Part shown: positions 38,338 to 50,602 of the stretch, one piece after another
Layout of the letters: every line of letters starts with the position of its first letter
Position numbering within the stretch: the first letter of the stretch is position 1
DNA from: Lycium barbarum
Taxonomy: Eukaryota; Streptophyta; Magnoliopsida; Solanales; Solanaceae
DNA: 64,000 bases
NCBI RefSeq assembly: GCF_019175385.1
Contig: NC_083344.1
Span: forward strand, 30,320,231 to 30,384,230
Reading direction: 5' to 3'
Program-made: the position numbers and the translations under genes
Notes under the pieces: generated by a model
Told to the model about the DNA's origin: nothing
The model's input: only the letters and a program-made list of their open reading frames with translations
Database searches by the model: none

Positions 38338-41195
38338 TGTTACACCCCGTAGTTTCTTATGCTGAGATTCGAGCTACCTTTCAGGAGGTATGTGAGATGA
38401 TATGTGTTTATCTTATGTTTATAAGGGTTTAAGTTCATATAATAAGCCATGGGAGGATTGGAGAAAGAATATTTTTTAGTATATGTGATGTTTTGAAAGG
38501 TACAACCATGGGAAGTACGTAGCAATGAAGTAAAGGATGAATAACAATCTCCTAAGTCGTAACCGGAAAGGACAAACTTGGAACCAAAGGACATGACCAT
38601 TATCAAGTATTATTAATGATGAATATCATGCATGGAGAGTTTCGGAAGATTCTGGGATCAAGCAAATCGAAGAAAATAAGTTTGTCGAAAATTTGAAAAA
38701 ATGTTGGCGGAATTTTGGGTCAAATTTGGAGTGGTATATGTCCCTGTGTACTAGGAGTTTTAAGGTGTTTCAAAAGCCTAAAATAAATTTCGTTGAGTCT
38801 AGTTTCCAAAACAACAAACCGCTCATCAAAATGGTATCAGAGTAGGGAAAGACTCCAAGCTGCCAGATGGCTTCCACGTGTCCCACTTGGGAAAGTCGGT
38901 GGAACCAACTTAGAAGGGGTATAAAAATCACATCAACCCCATTTTTTCATCATTTTACACTCTGATGAGTTCTATAAATCTCCCTACACATCCCCCAAAC
39001 ACTTATAGCCCATTAAATCAAGAATTTAACAAGCTTACACTAAACTAGTCTGTGAAAGGTGACTGTTCTTGCTTCTACTTGATGTTGTGGTGAGTTTGGT
39101 CTTGAAGAAAGTTGGTGTGGCTAGATTTCTTCAAGTATAAGGTATTTTCTTCATCCTATCTCCTATGTTGAGTTGATTTGAAGGATTAGCAAGTCTTAAA
39201 AGTGAAAATAGTTATAGAGGAAAGGTCATAAAGTGTTGTATTGTAGTTGTTATGTTATGGACTATTTTGAGCATGTTGTGGCCATGTGGTTGGGCCGATT
39301 TACCTGTATTTGGATAGTATCTAATGTTTTTGGTGTGTTGATAAGATTATGCTCCTTGATTGGGAAGAAAGGAAGTGTATATCATTGTTGCATGTTGAAA
39401 AACATTGTGTGGATGTTTTATAGAATATTTTAGTATTGATGATGATGTTTTTGATATTATTATTGCTATTGTTGTTATTTTGTTGGTATTGGGATTTCGG
39501 CCTAGGAACATAAACAGGGGAGATGCTGCACGAATTTTGGCAGATTCTAAAAGGATTTTATTTAAAGGCTTGGGACAAGTGGATGATGGTGAGCCTAACA
39601 ATAGTATGAATGGTTTTATATGTAGATTATGAGGCTACGAATGATATTAAGTAGATTTCAAGACAAGAGGTAGGTTGGAATGTCAGAAAGTGAACTTCCA
39701 GGTATTATAAGGCTAAACGAGACTACGAATGATCTTAAGTAGATTGCAAGACAAGAGGCAGGTCATAAAGTCGGGAAGTGAACTTCCAAGTATGTTAAGG
39801 CTAAACCTTTCTTTCTTTAAGGCATGATTCCTTTGTTGTGAACCGGTACATAATATCTTCAATGACCTTGTTTCTAAAAGTACCAAAGCTTATAGTTCTC
39901 GGTGTTCTTATGATATCATTGAGCTCGTTTCATGACTGTAGATGTTATTCATTATTGTTGATCTCATCGTATGATCTTGTTTCTTCAATGGGAGATATGT
40001 TCATCATGATAGTTCCTTAATGTTAATCGGAGATTTACCGACCTTATGTCACTCTAATGCGTTTAAAAATGTGTACTTAGGTAATGTCTTATGGGACATA
40101 AATAGAGTACTAGCAGAGGATCCCCAATAAGGTATCTGATGCTAGAAGGGATGCTTATGATTGTTCCCAGAGTCTGGCTAATGTTCGGTTAAGCAGTAAG
40201 AGGTCCTTATGGCCCAGAACTGTGCTTATAAAACTTATGTGATTGTGGATGCTATAACGGACAAGTGATGGCCATGAGAAGTATATAAAGATCACTCTGG
40301 GAGAAAAGGTCATGATGGTGATTATATATTTACCACTGGTCGTAACTGGTCTACGACCAGTTGGGCAGTTATGTATTTACCACTAGTCAATGACCAGTTG
40401 GGCACTTATGTATTACCGCCATGCTATGGCTGGTTGGGCAGTTATTACCACCGAGCTAGGCTGGTTGGGCAGTTACCACTAATCAGTCGGGCAGTTGCGC
40501 TATATTGTCGGGCGATAATCGGACGAAAATTACCACCGTGCTACGGCCTGTCGGGCAGTTACCACTGATCAGTTGGGCAGATAGCACCAGGATAATATGT
40601 AGGTCAGGATCACAGTATTATACAGAGATGGAGTTAAGGATATGAGAGCATAAAGAGACGTGTGTATTGGATTCCCATTAGTAAGTCAGAAGTGCCCCGT
40701 TGATTCTTATTCAATCTTCATTACAGCATATGTTTATTATATTACATTTCCGCCTTACATACTCGGTACATTATTCGTACTGACGTCCTTTCTTGTGAAC
40801 GCTGCGTTCATGCCCGCAGGTGTAGACAGACGGGACGCGGATCTTCCCCAGTAGACTGCTTTTAGGTACTAGTTTTGATTGGTGGGCTCCACTTCTTCCT
40901 GGAGCATTGCCGAGACTGGGTTGTATTTGTACTTTGTGTTAAGGGTATGTCGGAGGCCCTGCCCCGACTTGTATACTTCAGTCAGGTTCATAGAGGCTTT
41001 GCAGACAGTGTCTTGTATATCCCTTAGTTATGTCTTGCTAGTCGTTATATCAGATTTATAGGCCCATGGCATATACATATACTTATGCATGATATTATGT
41101 TCTTATTTAGCCCTTTTGTCTTATTTTGTCGTTTGAGACATAGAGGATGCGAGTTATAAGTTGGTTCGCTCAGTTTCTGTAAGATGCTGGGTGCC
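38338..41195 (+). repeat. K LTR, copy 2 (last ~30 bp deleted)
   Basis: TGTTACACCCCG start, TATAAAAA at 38920, donor-like AAAG/GTGACT at 39059, tandem array 40325-40580, hairpin module 40754-40821. The terminal ...GGGTTAGTGTGTGACA is missing: sequence jumps from GGGTGCC to AAATTGGTATCAG at 41195/41196. Confidence 0.85.
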
Positions 41196-41526
41196 AAATT
41201 GGTATCAGATCAGGTTTGTCCTAGGGTTGTCTACAAGCCATGTCTAGCAGAGTCTTGTTTATAACGTGCAGTGCACCATACTTATAGACAGGAGGCTGTA
41301 AGGAATTTAGGAAGATTTCTTTTTTTTTCCTATCTTAGATCGTGCGATAGAACCATGTTATGAGGATTCTCTTTCTCCTGATCATATGCTGTGATTTCAG
41401 TGAAACTTATGAAGAGAAAAGAAACGGCAACCCAGAAGGGCAAGGCACTGGCCGGAAAGAGTATTAAGGTCCCTGAGAGTTTAACATTCGAGGACGAATG
41501 TTTTGAAAAGGGGGAAGGTCGGTACA
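41196..41526 (+). mobile_element. K internal region, copy 3, joined to the L LTR
   Basis: Primer site TGGTATCAGATC (41200-41211), leader, acceptor-like TGTGATTTCAG (ending 41400), the same gag-to-PPT deletion, hairpin 41483-41502 and PPT (about 41507-41517). Where a K LTR would be expected, an L-type LTR (TGTTACACCTCTC) starts at 41527 after a 9-base non-standard spacer GTCGGTACA. Confidence 0.78.
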
Positions 41527-43987
41527 TGTTACACCTCTCATTTTCATACGTTGAGTTTCGCCGAATGCTAATTGTCCTGGCCTTGGGAAGTAGGATAAAT
41601 TTTTCGAGGTCATGGGGATAGATATGTTCATCTTGGGTATATAATGGAGAAAAATCATGTTTAGTAAGCCTCGGGAAGGTTTAAGACTCGTCAGATCATC
41701 GGAGTTAAGTTTCGGGGGAAGTTTGGTAAAATGTCACATTATGGCGCACTTTGTGGCGCAACATGCGAGTAGCAAAGCGCGCTTTGCGGCCACGCAGTTG
41801 CGCAGAAAAGTGTGACAGTGAAATTGGTGATGTTGCGAGGTCTGCGACACAACATGCAGCTCGCAAAGCACGCTTTGCGTCTATCAAAGCTTGTCGCATG
41901 TTGTGTCGGTCCAGAATTTTCTGGACCACTATAAATAGACCAAATTCGACCCAAAATCATATTTTCACCATTTTTGGTCACATAAACCTCTAGAACACTC
42001 TCCATTATTCATCCACAAGAAACCAAGGGAAATCCACGATCAACTACATTAAACCCGCAAAATCAAGTGTAAGAAATCTACCAAAGTTCATCTAAGTCAA
42101 GAAATCCCAAGGGAAGTGGACTAGGGTTTTTAGTGCAAGAAGAGAAGTTCCACTCAAGGGTTGTTCATCCATCATCTAAGGTAAGTTTCATGACCATACT
42201 ATGTTGTTTAAGGTATTTGAAGGCTAAGATACTTGAATTGTAGAAAGACATAAAAAATGGGTCATAAATGAGTGAATAGTGTCATTGTTGAATAGTGGTT
42301 GGGATGAATGATGAATGTTGGTATGTTGTGATCGTGAATACGTTATAAATTACATTTAGACAGTGGAATAAGTATTATATATGAGAAAATGTGATAATGA
42401 GCTACAACCATAATTGTGGAGAAATTGAAGAGAAACGGTGAATTGTGGTAAATGTAGATAAATGATGATTGTTGGTTGCAATATTTTGAATGTTGATATG
42501 ACCGTTTGGGAGCTGACATAGAATATGGGAAAAGTTGTATAAACAAAGGAAATGCTGCCCAATTTTCTTTAGCTTTAGTAAGCACGTTTAACTAATCGAT
42601 TGGCTAAAGTTCATGCGACTTCTCTTGAAGGTAGAAACGTGAGCATCAAAGGAGAACAAGCAAGCGATAGACTAGTTAAATGAAAAAGGTATGTAAGGCA
42701 AATCCCTTTCCTTCCAAGGCATGAATCTTCTATGTTTTCTATGATCCTCCTATATGATGGAGCCTATGAGTCCGTAAATATACCAAACTACATACAAGTA
42801 TGATAATGATGATATGATGCTCCTATGACGTTAATAATGCCATTATTGTTAACACTCACCTTATATATTACTTCCTTCAAGGTGAGGCAGAATACTCATA
42901 AATGCTCATAATATAATTGGGGGTTCACGACCTTACGTCACCCCGACATAGCCATAGTTGCCTTCAAAGCCTAATGTATGCTCCTAATAATAAATGTGAA
43001 ATGATGCTAAGTCATGATATGTCTACAAGATGATTAATAATGCTAGCTTATAAAATGCTTATGTTATGTGTGAAAATGCCGAGCTATGATAAGATTATGA
43101 TATGTTCGTGAGATGTGTAATAATGATGGGTTATGATTGACTATATGACGATATGATTCTACCGCGCCAATATGGCCGGGCATGTCACTGCTAAGGCGGG
43201 CTGCATATGATTCCACCGTGCCAAGATGGACGGGCATGTCACCGCTAAGGCAGGCTGCTTTGTTTACACCGAACCTAGAGGGCCAGGCATGATCACCACT
43301 AGTGGGCGTCATATGATGGTTACCCGGACGCGGGTTAACGATGAGGATTTTGATCTGATGATATATGTGATGTGATGACATATGTACCATGATTCTGTAA
43401 AATATGATATATGTACAAAATGTATTTGCCTATGACACACATGCAGGTTATATCTCTCTCTTAGGGCTCATGATCCTTCTATTATATTTATTTCATTCCT
43501 GTCTTACATACTCAATACAATGTTCGTACTGACATCCGTTTTCTTTAGACAATGTGTTCATGCCCACAAGTAGACAGGGAGGCGAGCTTGATCCAGACTC
43601 GTAGGAGCTGTTAGCTGCTTGAAAGCACTCCTTTGTTCAGGAGGTGCTTCATTATTCTTTTGTGTACATTTGTATATGTTGGGCACGATGGGGTCCTGTC
43701 CCGTCTCTATGTCTAGCACTCCAGTAGAGGCTCGTAGATACGCAGTGTGTATTATGTGGTCTCACGAGGTTGCCATTATGTAAATATATATATATACATA
43801 TATTATTTTGATAGCCTAAAGGCTTATGTCTATAAAAGTATTTATGTTTCAAATGAGGAATGATTTTCTTATAAATTGAGCATAAATTTGATAAAGGAAT
43901 TTCTAATGAGTATGAACAACGGTAGAACGAGCGGTGCTTGGTGGTTAGCTCCGGGTACCCGTTGCGGCCCCTGGCTGGGTCGTGACA
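41527..43987 (+). repeat. 5' LTR of L
   Basis: TGTTACACCTCTC to GCTGGGTCGTGACA, 2461 bp, followed 4 bases later by a perfect primer site. Palindrome block 41745-41924, TATAAATAG at 41930-41938, donor CTAAG/GTAAGT at 42181, hairpin module 43504-43571. The uninterrupted sequence around 43072-43076 (GAAAA) is the empty-site counterpart of the M insertion in the sister LTR. Confidence 0.9.
41745..41938 (+). promoter_or_regulatory. Palindrome block and TATA box of the L LTR
   Basis: GCAAAGCGCGCTTTGC (41772-41787) is a perfect palindrome. CGACACAACATGC (41845-41857) pairs with GCATGTTGTGTCG (41896-41908) around an inner GCAAAGCA/CGCTTTGC palindrome. CCAGAA/TTCTGG (41911-41924) follows. TATAAATAG starts 6 bp later. 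In the sister LTR (49250-49446) the TATA box is kept but several arms have decayed. Confidence 0.7.
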
Positions 43988-44191
43988 AAATTGGTATCAG
44001 AGCAGTTCAGTCCTAGGAAGCGTCTACGAGCTGTGTCTAGTAGAGTCTTGTTTATGGTGTGTTGCGCGCCACATCAATAAACAAGAGGCTACAGGGCATT
44101 TAAGAAAAATGACCATCTTTCCTCTTATGAGATCGTGCGATAGAGCCGTGTATAAGATTTTTTCCTCCCTAATAGTGTGTTGTAATTTTAG
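42181..44191 (+). promoter_or_regulatory. Candidate leader intron of L (donor in LTR, acceptor before gag)
   Basis: A consensus-grade donor CTAAG/GTAAGT lies 250 bp after the TATA box, and an acceptor-like TTGTAATTTTAG ends at 44191, 1 base before the gag ATG (44193). Splicing would remove 2011 bp including the hairpin module and the primer site. Inferred from position and conservation in other LTRs; no RNA evidence. Confidence 0.4.
43992..44003 (+). other. Primer binding site of L
   Basis: TGGTATCAGAGC, a perfect initiator-Met tRNA complement, 4 bases after the LTR end. The leader 44004-44192 carries the conserved AGATCGTGCGATAGA phrase. Confidence 0.9.
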
Positions 44192-44192
44192 A

Positions 44193-45289
44193 ATGCCGCC
44201 AAAGGGAAAGGCTACAGCTGCCCAGAAGGGCAACAAGGAGGAGCTCCAGCTCCAATTCCTCCACCGGTTGCTTCGGGTCAACAAGTGACCGAGGCCATAC
44301 ATCTATTGACACAGTTGGTTACCGCTCAGGCACATCGGCAGAATGCGGGCCCAAGTGATCGTTCAGCTAGTACCCGAGCCCATGACTTTATGAGTTTGAA
44401 TCCTCCGGAGTTTTTCGGGTCGAAGCCGGATGAAGACCCGCAAGGTTTTGTAGATGAGATGTTGAGGAAAGTGAAAATTATTCATGCCTCCAAGACTGAA
44501 TCTGTGGAATTGGAATCGTATTGACTTCGAGATGTGGCGGTATTGTGGTATAATAATTAGATCGTATCGAGATAAGAGAATGCGCCTCCACTCGTATGGC
44601 AACAATTTGTAGATGCTTTTATCCGTCACTATTTGCTACCCGAGGTCCGCTGAGCTAGAGCGGATAGATTTCTAAATTTGAGGCAAGGAAATATGAGTGA
44701 TCGGGAGAATAGCATATAATTTAATTCTTTGGCTAGATATGCCCCGAATATGGTGGCCGACATGGGAGATCGGGTACATAGATTTGTGAGTGGTTTGGGA
44801 CCACATTTGTTCAAGGATTGTTTGACGGCTTCGTTGCAAGAAGGGATGGATATTTCCCGAATACAAGCACATGCCCAGAACTTAGAGGGGCGACAGCAAC
44901 CATAAAGGAGTGATCGTGATATTGATGGAAGGCAAAGCAAGTGGGCTAGGTCTATGGGGACAGGTAGTGACTATAGAGGTGGATCGAGGCAGACTTATTC
45001 CCGACATTCAGGCCAGTCAGTGACTAGTGCGCCTTCTCGATATGCGAACAGGAGATTTGATCGCTTTTTCCCTTCAGAACAGGGTCAGAGTTCGAGAATT
45101 TCGGGTTCTTAGTTTGGGGGCGATTATAGTCAGAGGAGACCACCAGTTCCACGATATAGCCAGTGCAAGAAATTACACTCAAGGCCATGTCGCTAGGACA
45201 CAGATGCTTGTTATGTTTGTGGACAGACTTGGCATTTGATGTGAGATTGTCCCTCGCGGTATGGTAGAGGTGTGGTTCATCCCAAAGGT
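44193..45289 (+). pseudogene. gag of L
   Basis: Starts MPPKGKATAAQKG. An early deletion of about 120 bp relative to N (joint near 44230) shifts the frame. The capsid-like Retrotrans_gag region follows (LNPPEFFGSKPDEDP, LRQGNMS, NSLARYAP, FVSGLGPHLFKDCLTA) and then a CYVCGQTWHLM zinc knuckle. Nine in-frame stops occur: 44522, 44558, 44573, 44651, 44717, 44903, 45110, 45194 and 45242. Compared with N, seven of them are single C-to-T changes in CAA, CAG or CGA codons. Not functional. Confidence 0.88.
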
Positions 45290-45700
45290 TCAGTAGCTGG
45301 TTCTTCCTCAGTGCGCCCGGTAAGGCAAACTCCCCAGATGTCAGCAGGCCGAGGTAGGGGCAGAGGGGTAGCATCTACTTCAGGTGCCACTCAGCCCCGT
45401 GTATATGCTTTAGCTGGACGGCAGGATCGTGAGTCCTCCCCGGATGTGGTTACAGGTACATTGTCTATATTCTCCCATGATGTGTATGCATTGATAGGTC
45501 CGGGTTCTACTTTCTCTTATATTAGTCCATATGTTGCTGGTTGTATTGGGGTGAAACCTGAGCCAATCAAACCTTTTGTGGTATCTACTCCGGTTGGTGA
45601 TCCCGTGATAGCTAGACAAGTGTATAAAAATTGTGTAATTGTGATGTGTGATCGATGTAATTATGGGTATGGATTAGTTGGCATCATGTTATGATAATAT
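45290..45700 (+). pseudogene. Aspartic protease of L, catalytic Asp lost
   Basis: The domain is recognisable by VYALAGRQD, TLSIFSHDVYALI, and PGSTFSYISPYVAG. The active-site motif reads GPGST where D, M and N have DPGST (codon at 45497). About 45 bp around 45655 are deleted relative to N, removing the KVDLIELEMLDF segment and shifting the frame before MGMDWL. Both changes would inactivate the protease. Confidence 0.85.
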
Positions 45701-46825
45701 CGATTGCCGAATTGAAGTGGTTCGATTCCAATTCCCGGGAGAGCCCGTGCTTGAATGGAAGGGTAATGCAGCATCTCCGAAGGGTAGGTTTATTTCCTAC
45801 CTCAAGGCAAGAAAGATGATAGCCAAGGGCTATATTTATCACCTAGTCCGAGTTCATGACACCGAGGCAAAGTCGCCAACTTTCCAATCCGTTCCGGTAG
45901 TGAATGAATTTCCGGATGTATTTCTAGATGAACTTCCAGGTCTTCCCCCAGAAAGAGAGATTTACTTCGCCATTGATGTGTAGCCGGACACCAAGCCTAT
46001 CTCTATTCCTCCTTATCGAATGGCTCCGGCAAAATTGAAAGAGATAAAGGCGTAGTTGAATGATTTGCTTGAAAAGGCGTTTATTAGACCAGTTCATCAC
46101 CGTGGGGAGCCCCAGTCTTGTTCGTGAGAAAGAAAGACGGTTCTCCACGAATGTGCATCGATTACAGGCAGTTGAACAAAGTGACGATAAAGAACAAATA
46201 TCCTCTCCCAAGGATTGATGAATTATTCGATCAACTACAGGGTGCAAAGTGGTTTTCTAAAATAGACTTGAGGTCGGGCTATCATCAAGTGAGGGTTAGA
46301 GAAGAAGATATTCCCAAAACAACCTTCAGAACGAGATATAACCACTATGAGTTCCGAGTAATGTCGTTTGGGCTGACCAATGCTCCGGCTGTGTTTATGA
46401 ATTTGATGAATAATGTGTTCAGGCCACTTTTGGACTTATTTGTGATAGTATTCGTTGATGATATTCTGGTGTACTCTCGCATGGAATCGGAACATGCAGA
46501 TCATTTGCGAATTGTTCTTGGCATTCTTCGAGCCCGGTAATTATATGCAAAATTTTCAAAGTGCGAGTTTTGGCTAAATTCTGTAACATTTCTAGGCCAT
46601 GTTATTTCAGATGATGGCATTTGAGTCGACACTCAGAAAATTGAAGCTGTGAAGACTTGGCCAAGGCCCACGAAGCCTACAGAAGTTCGTAGTTTTCTAG
46701 GATTGGCAGGTTATTATAGAAGATTCATAAAGGGCTTCTCATCTATTTCGGCCCCATTGCAGAAGCTAATCCAGAAGTTGGCTAAATTTCAATAGAATGA
46801 TGCTTGTGAACGCAACTTCAAAGAG
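45701..46825 (+). pseudogene. Reverse transcriptase of L, broken
   Basis: Lead-in [21 protein letters not shown], stop at about 45981, a one-base frame break near 46090 (FIRP/SSPWGAP), then a clean stretch 46118-46540 with [34 protein letters not shown] and the catalytic FVDD. Further stops follow at 46538, about 46622 and about 46793 within the thumb/connection segment ([27 protein letters not shown]). Confidence 0.87.
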
Positions 46826-47437
46826 TTGAAAGACAGATTAACCTCAGCAACACTCTTAACACTTCCAGAAGGGTCAGACGGTTATGTGGTGTATTGTGAT
46901 GCTTCCGGCATTGGATTAGGATGCGTGTTAATGCAGCAGAGTAGATTTATTGCATATGCTTCAAGACAGCTGCGGAAACATGAAAAGAACTATCCAATTC
47001 ATGATCTTGAATTAGCTGCGGTTATTTATGCATTAAAAATGTGGAGACTTTACTTGTATGGTGTGCATGTCGATATCTATACAAATCACAAGAGTCTTCT
47101 GTATATTTTCAAACAGAAGGAATTAAATCTGCGGCAGAGGCGGTGGTTAGAACTATTGAAAGATTACAATGTGAATATTTTGTACCACCCCAGAAAAGCG
47201 AATGTAGTAGCCGATGCGCTTAGCCGCCAATCCATGGGTAGTCTATGTGAAGTTCCACTGGAAAAGAATGAGATTGTTCATGAGCTGCACCAATTGGCTA
47301 ATCTTGGAGTATGTGTCATTGATTCGGGTAGTGTAGGGATTAGCATTAATGATCCTACATTTTCAGCTTTGAATATCGAAGTGATAGAGCGGCAATATGA
47401 AGATCCTCAGTTGAGCCATTACAGAGACATATCTTAA
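46826..47437 (+). pseudogene. RNase H and linker of L, one catalytic residue changed
   Basis: An open stretch of 203 codons with [39 protein letters not shown] and YTNHKSL. D and M have YTDHKSL at the last motif; the Asp codon has become AAT at 47084-47086. The linker ends [14 protein letters not shown] at a TAA. Confidence 0.85.
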
Positions 47438-48832
47438 GAAAAAGAGAAGTCTCTATTTGAATTTTCCACGGATGGAATTCTTAGATACCGAAACAGGCTA
47501 TGTGTGCCGAATGTGGCAGAATTGCGCCGATGAAGTCTAGAAGAAGCCCATTGTTCTCGGTATTCTATTCACCCAAGTGCAACCAAAATGTATCATGATC
47601 TCAAGATGATATATAGGTGGGATGGCATGATGAGAGACATAGCGGAATTTGTATCCCAATGTCCAAATTGCCAACAACTGGAGAGCGAACATCAAAAGCC
47701 AGGAGGATTATTGCAAGCGATGGAAATTCCTACTTGGAAATGGGAAATGATCAATATAGATTTTATTGTGAGGTTACCTCGTTCTCGAGGTAAGTATGAT
47801 TCTATATGGGTGATCGTGGATAGACTCACGAAAGCAACTCATTTTCTTCCAGTCAGAACCACATACTCAGCAGAAGATTATGCGAGGTTGTATCTCAAAG
47901 AAATTGTGCGACTCCATGGTATTCCACTATCCATTATCACAGATAGAGGAGCACAGTTTACAGCAAAGTTCTGGAAATCCTTTCAAGAAGGTCTAGGTAC
48001 CCAAGTGAAACTTAGCACGGCATTTCATCCGCAGACTGATGGACAAGCCGAGCATACTATTCAGACCTTAGAAGATATGCTACAAGCATGTATACTAGAT
48101 TTCGGTGGTAGTTGGGATAATCACTTACCCCTTATTGAGTTTTCTTACAACAATAGCTACCATTCCAATATTCAAATGGCTCTGTATGAAACTTTATATG
48201 AAAGGAAATGCAAGTCCCCAATCGGATGGTTCGAAATAGGAGAAGTGCAACTAATAGGCCCTGAATTGATTTAACAAGTAGTAGAAAAAGTTAAGGTGAT
48301 CCGAGATCGATTATTGACAGCCCAAAGTCGCCAAAAGTCTAATGCGGATAATCGCCGACAAGACTTGGAATTTCAGGTTAATGATTGGGTATTTTTGAAA
48401 GTGTCGCCAATGAAAGGGGTGATGAGATTTGGAAAGAAAGGGAAGTTAAGTCCTAGATACATTGGACCCTATAAAATTATCCGCAAGGTGGGTCATGTAG
48501 CCTATGAATTGGACTTGCCTTCGGAGCTTGAATCAGTCCATCCAGTCTTCCATGTTTCGATGCTCTGCAAGTGTGTTGGGGTTCCCACAAAGATTGTACC
48601 GATAGATGATGTGCAAGTGACAGAAAAGTTAACATATGAAGAAGTGCCTATTGCCATCTTAGACAGGCAAGTACGAAGACTTCGAAATAAGGAAGTGGCT
48701 TCAGTCAAAGTCATGTGGCGAAACAACAACCGGGAAGAAATGACTTGGGAAGCGGAAGAGAAAATGAAATCCACGTACCCGCATTTATTCCAACCCCCAG
48801 GAGAGACTCAAGATGAAACGCCAACAATATAA
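47438..48832 (+). pseudogene. Integrase, GPY/F and chromodomain of L
   Basis: Zinc domain (EAHCSRYSIHPSATKMYHDL, CPNCQQ), core with INIDFIVRLP, SIITDRGAQFTAKFW and [17 protein letters not shown], so the D,D,E set is present. A TGA near 47533 and a TAA at 48272-48274 interrupt. The open stretch 47588-48274 covers most of the core; 48296-48832 covers GPY/F ([11 protein letters not shown]) and an intact-looking chromodomain ([37 protein letters not shown]). This is the best preserved chromodomain in the window. Confidence 0.88.
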
Positions 48833-49035
48833 GGTATGTATGCTTACTTTTCATACTTTTGGTCGTGTGTGGCCATAGATATGTTGCTATTATGTTGTGG
48901 CCCTGTGAGGCAGTGATATTATGGGTTGTTGTGACAGGATGGTAGTGCCATATTACAGGGGAAACTCTGGCAAAATTTTCGTAGAATCCCGAGTGTTTAA
49001 CATTCGAGGACGAATGTTCCAAAAGGGGGGGAGAA
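48833..49035 (+). other. 3' untranslated end and PPT of L
   Basis: About 190 bp with the ATGGTAGTGCCA phrase shared with D (15737 onward), the hairpin AACATTCGAGGACGAATGTT (48999-49018) and the PPT AAAAGGGGGGGAGAA (49021-49035). Confidence 0.85.
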
Positions 49036-50602
49036 TGTTACACCTCTCATTTTCATACGTTGAGTTCCGCCGAATGCTAATTGTCCTAGCCTTGGGAAGT
49101 AGGATAAATTTTTCGAGGTCATGGGGAGATATATGTTCATCTTGGGTATATAATGGAGAAAAACCATGTTTAGTAAGCCTCGGGAAGGTTTAAGGCTCGT
49201 CGGATCATCACAGTTAAGTTTCGGTGGAAGTTTGGTAAAATGTCACATTATGGCGCACTTTGTGGCGCAACATGCGAGCAGCAAACCATGCTTTGGGGCC
49301 ACGCAGTTGCGCAGCAAAGTGTGACTGTGAAATTGGTGATGTTACGAGGTTTGCGACACAACATGCGGCTCGCAAAGCACGCTTTGCGACTAGCAAAGCT
49401 TGCCGTAGTTGTGTCGGTCCAGAATTTTCTGCACCACTATAAATAGACCAAATTCGACCCAAAATCATATTTTCACCATTTTTGATCATATAAACCTCTA
49501 GAACAATCTCCATTATTCATCCACAAGAAACCAAGGGAAATCCACGATCAACTACATTAAACCCACAAAATCAAGTGTAAGAAACCTACCAAAGTTCATC
49601 TAAGTCAAGAAATCCCAATGGAAGTGGACTAGGGTTTTTGGTGCAAGAAAAGAAGTTCCACTCAGGGGTTGTTCATCCATCATCTAAGGTAAGTTTCATG
49701 ACCTTACCATGTTGTTTAAGGTATTGGAAGGCTAAGACACTTGAATTGTAGAAAGACATACAAAATGGGTCATAAATGAGTGAATAGTGTCGTTGTTGAA
49801 TAGTGGTTGGGATGAATGATGAATGTTGGTATGTTGTGATCGTGAATACGTTATAAATGACATTTAGACCATGGAATAAGTATTATATATGAGAAAACGC
49901 GATAATGAGCTATAACCATAATTGTGGAGAAATTGAAGGGAAATGTTGAATTGTGGTAAATGTAGATAAATGATGATTGTTGGATGCAATATTGTGAATG
50001 TTGATATGAACGTTTGGGAGCTGACATAGAATATGGGAAAAGTTGTATAAACAAAGGAAATGCTGCCCTATTTTCTTTAGCTTTAGTAAGCACGTTTAAG
50101 TAATCGTTTGGCTAATGTTCATGCGACTTCTCTTGAAGGTAGAAACGTGAGCATCAAAGGAGAACAAGTTAAACGAAAAGGGTATGTAAGGAAAATCCCT
50201 TTCCTTCCAAGGAATGAATCTTCTAAGTTTTCCATAATCCTCCTATATGATGGAGCCTATGAGTCCGTAAATATACCAAACTACATACAAGTATGATAAT
50301 GATGATAATGAGTTAAAGTATGGAGATTCTAGAGTTCATGATATGATGCTCCTATGACGTTAATGATGTCGTTATTTTTAACACACCTTATATATTACTT
50401 CCTTCAAGGTGAGGCAGAATACTCATAAATGCTCATAATATAATCGGGGGTTCACGACCTTACGTCACCCCGACATAGCCATAGTTGCCTTAAAGCATAA
50501 TGTACGCTCCTAATAATAAATGTGAAATGATGCTAAGTCATGATATGTCTACACGATGATTAATAATGCTAGCTTATAAAATTCTTATGTTATGTATGAA
50601 AA

